Assembly (NCBI RefSeq): GCF_000377565.1
Contig: NZ_KB898369.1
Location: 80,935 to 144,934, forward strand
Origin: Rhizobium sp. 2MFCol3.1
GTDB taxonomy: Bacteria; Pseudomonadota; Alphaproteobacteria; Rhizobiales; Rhizobiaceae
DNA: 64,000 bases
Direction: 5' to 3'
In this document: piece by piece, positions 62,605 to 64,000 of the stretch
Numbering within the stretch: the first letter of the stretch is position 1
How the letters are laid out: each line of letters opens with the position of its first letter
The notes under the pieces: model-generated
What the model saw: only the letters and a program-made list of their open reading frames with translations
Told to the model about the DNA's origin: nothing
Databases searched by the model: none
Program-made: the position numbers and the translations under genes

Positions 62605-63210
62605 TCAGGTCGAGATGGATTTGCCTTCGTACCGGACGCGGAAGTTTCGGCGCTGGAAGTCCTCCGCGAAGCAGACGAAGATCAACTCCAGATCATGGTC
62701 GGCATCTCGCTTTCCCAGGATGCTCAGTGACGCCACAATGACCCCGTTGTAGCCACGGGTGAGACGGAAGGCGGCATTACGCACCGCTGTTGATTCTGGA
62801 TCTTGGCGATCCTCGCGTCGTTCGTATACGATCCAGAAACGGGCTACATCCCAAGTGAGGCGCAGCATGTCTGTAACCGTGGCTAAAAACTCTTTTGCAC
62901 TCATCGAGGGCGACCAGACCAATGTTGTCTCTCCCGCGTCACTCACAGCGTTGAAGTAGCCGTCACACGGGCGGCCGGATGTAATCGCCTGCTCGATGAC
63001 CTCGAATGCAGCGTTTTCGGAGATCGTGCTTTTAAAAAGGATGGCCATGGAATCGGTGCGGTGAAGTTGCTGCGTAACGATAGCTGGGGAAACGGACAAG
63101 GGCAACGCAGACCGCGACGGCTGAGCATGTACCACCACCGCCCGGCTTGGCGCCGCGGCGGTCTCCGTTATTGCCGGCGCGCTGTATTCCACGGTCATCC
63201 GTTTCTTCAT
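62605..63210 (-). CDS. Hypothetical protein, 'GYFN' family
   Basis: A 201-residue frame. The first ~55 residues look unstructured and may not be translated (ATG 63048, MAILFKSTISENAAFEVIEQ, is an alternative start). The core reads GRPCDGYFNAVSDAGETTLV, then EFLATVTDMLRLTWDVARFW and GYNGVIVASLSILGKRD. It shares the GYFN-x-V pattern with the gene at 61936. Function unknown. Confidence 0.5.
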   Translation of the reverse strand: MKKRMTVEYSAPAITETAAAPSRAVVVHAQPSRSALPLSVSPAIVTQQLHRTDSMAILFKSTISENAAFEVIEQAITSGRPCDGYFNAVSDAGETTLVWSPSMSAKEFLATVTDMLRLTWDVARFWIVYERREDRQDPESTAVRNAAFRLTRGYNGVIVASLSILGKRDADHDLELIFVCFAEDFQRRNFRVRYEGKSIST

Positions 63211-63346
63211 TGCGGCGCGCTTTGCCGGAAGAGATTATCTCGCACACGTCGACTTTAGGGCGGTGATCGCTTCCGAGGCGCGTTGTCGGTCCTGCCAGCT
63301 TGCCTGAAGCCACGTCACGAACGATTGCCGGCTTCAAGCCGACCGA

Positions 63347-64000
63347 TCAGCGGCGCTTGTTTTCCAGCGCATCCCACCGCCGTTGCTTGCGAGACTTGGG
63401 TTTCAAGCTCTTCCAGGTCCGATCCAGGAAGCGCAGAAACCGGGTGACATCCATCAGGCGATCGACGATCGAACTTAGATTGCCGAGCCGTTCGTTGATA
63501 ATCTCATTGGCGGTGAGCGCGACTTCGGCAGGCCCGTACTCGGGAAAGTGCGCGGAGAGATCCGCATAGGGGTTGGACGCGTCGCGCCCGACAATGTTGA
63601 TCTTGCCCTTGCGAAACATCAGGCGCAGCAGCACCTGTTCGAACGTCCAGTCGTGAACATCGAGAACCTTATAGCGCTCGCTGCGCTTCGACGAGAAGCC
63701 GGCAAGCGTTATCCTGGTGCCAAGATTGAGCGTTGTCAGCCAGAAGCAGAGCGCAAATCCCGTCGTCGGCACGCTGGCGCGAGGGTAGAACGGCGTGAAG
63801 ACATCAGTCAGATCGAGGTGCCGGACATGAACATCGCCGAAGTCGGACGCCGGGCTGAGCTGCTCGTCGGGCCCGGCCTTGATGTTCACGACACCGTGGA
63901 AGGTGCGCGTGTCGAAATAGGGCAGAACCTTATCGACCTTGCCGCTCTTGACGAGATTGGCGCCCAGCGTTCCGCTTCTCGAAAACAGCATGGAATGGCG
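63347..64000 (-). CDS. Glycosyltransferase-like protein, possibly sialyltransferase family (5' partial)
   Basis: The frame is open to the window edge, so the N-terminus may be missing; at least 214 residues are visible. VPTTGFALCFWLTTLNLGTR, then ITLAGFSSKRSERYKVLDVH and DWTFEQVLLRLMFRKGKINI follow the C-terminal layout of sialyltransferase-like enzymes (P-S/T-TG, 'LGxxxIxLxGF', 'HDWxxE'). This suggests addition of an acidic sugar to a surface polysaccharide, but the assignment is tentative. The tail is basic (KSLKPKSRKQRRWDALENKR). Confidence 0.4.
   Translation of the reverse strand, partial: RHSMLFSRSGTLGANLVKSGKVDKVLPYFDTRTFHGVVNIKAGPDEQLSPASDFGDVHVRHLDLTDVFTPFYPRASVPTTGFALCFWLTTLNLGTRITLAGFSSKRSERYKVLDVHDWTFEQVLLRLMFRKGKINIVGRDASNPYADLSAHFPEYGPAEVALTANEIINERLGNLSSIVDRLMDVTRFLRFLDRTWKSLKPKSRKQRRWDALENKRR

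Noticed and set aside
1..64000. CRISPR arrays, insertion sequences, integrases, rRNA operons
   Set aside because: No direct-repeat array, transposase or integrase motif, or rRNA-like sequence was seen on either strand.

Overview
The window looks like an accessory, gene-sparse stretch of an alphaproteobacterial genome, most likely from the Rhizobiaceae. The reasons are the many short proteins of Rhizobiales-type families (five DUF982-like genes, DUF6894, DUF2934, DUF2945, DUF3597), a feuP/phoP-type two-component pair, and repeated sites matching the alphaproteobacterial general-stress sigma factor EcfG (GGAAC, 17 bases, GTT). Whether it is plasmid or chromosome cannot be decided. No insertion sequence, transposase, rRNA gene or CRISPR array was seen.

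Layout. 1-3.1 kb: the end of an ATP-dependent DNA ligase, then small stress-type genes. 3.5-6.7 kb: a flavin oxidoreductase-like protein, and a sensor kinase/response regulator pair divergent from an OB-fold protein. 7-16 kb: many small hypothetical genes, an unusual tRNA-like RNA, a short-chain dehydrogenase with a damaged start, and a Crp/Fnr regulator. 16.5-24.6 kb: a PagL-type lipid A deacylase, several candidate small RNAs and small secreted or membrane proteins. 24.9-36.5 kb (minus strand): an alpha-glucan/trehalose locus, glgE - treS/maltokinase fusion - glgB, then malQ. 37-44 kb: a membrane/DUF3597/YidB-like operon among small genes. 44.5-46.8 kb: a short-chain dehydrogenase divergent from a LysR regulator. 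48-54.3 kb: small genes, a broken hipA with an intact partner, three structured RNA candidates and two DUF982 genes. 54.8-57.2 kb: remnants of a GH19 muramidase/chitinase and a phage terminase small subunit. 57.2-64 kb: small secreted and hypothetical proteins, ending in a partial glycosyltransferase-like gene.

The common thread is regulation. By eye there are 18 exact GGAAC-N17-GTT sites, nearly all just upstream of a gene or RNA candidate. Random expectation for eight fixed bases over both strands of 64 kb is about two. The sites precede glgE, the 39.9 kb operon, several small proteins, three small RNAs sharing one architecture, a family of two-hairpin RNAs, and the tRNA-like RNA. The window therefore looks like a cluster of general-stress genes with little-described RNA output. 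The EcfG, NepR and PhyR genes themselves are not in the window.

Decay is also marked. Frameshifted or fragmentary genes include hipA, a receiver-domain regulator, the GH19 enzyme, the terminase subunit, and a duplicated small gene whose better copy carries an in-frame TGA.
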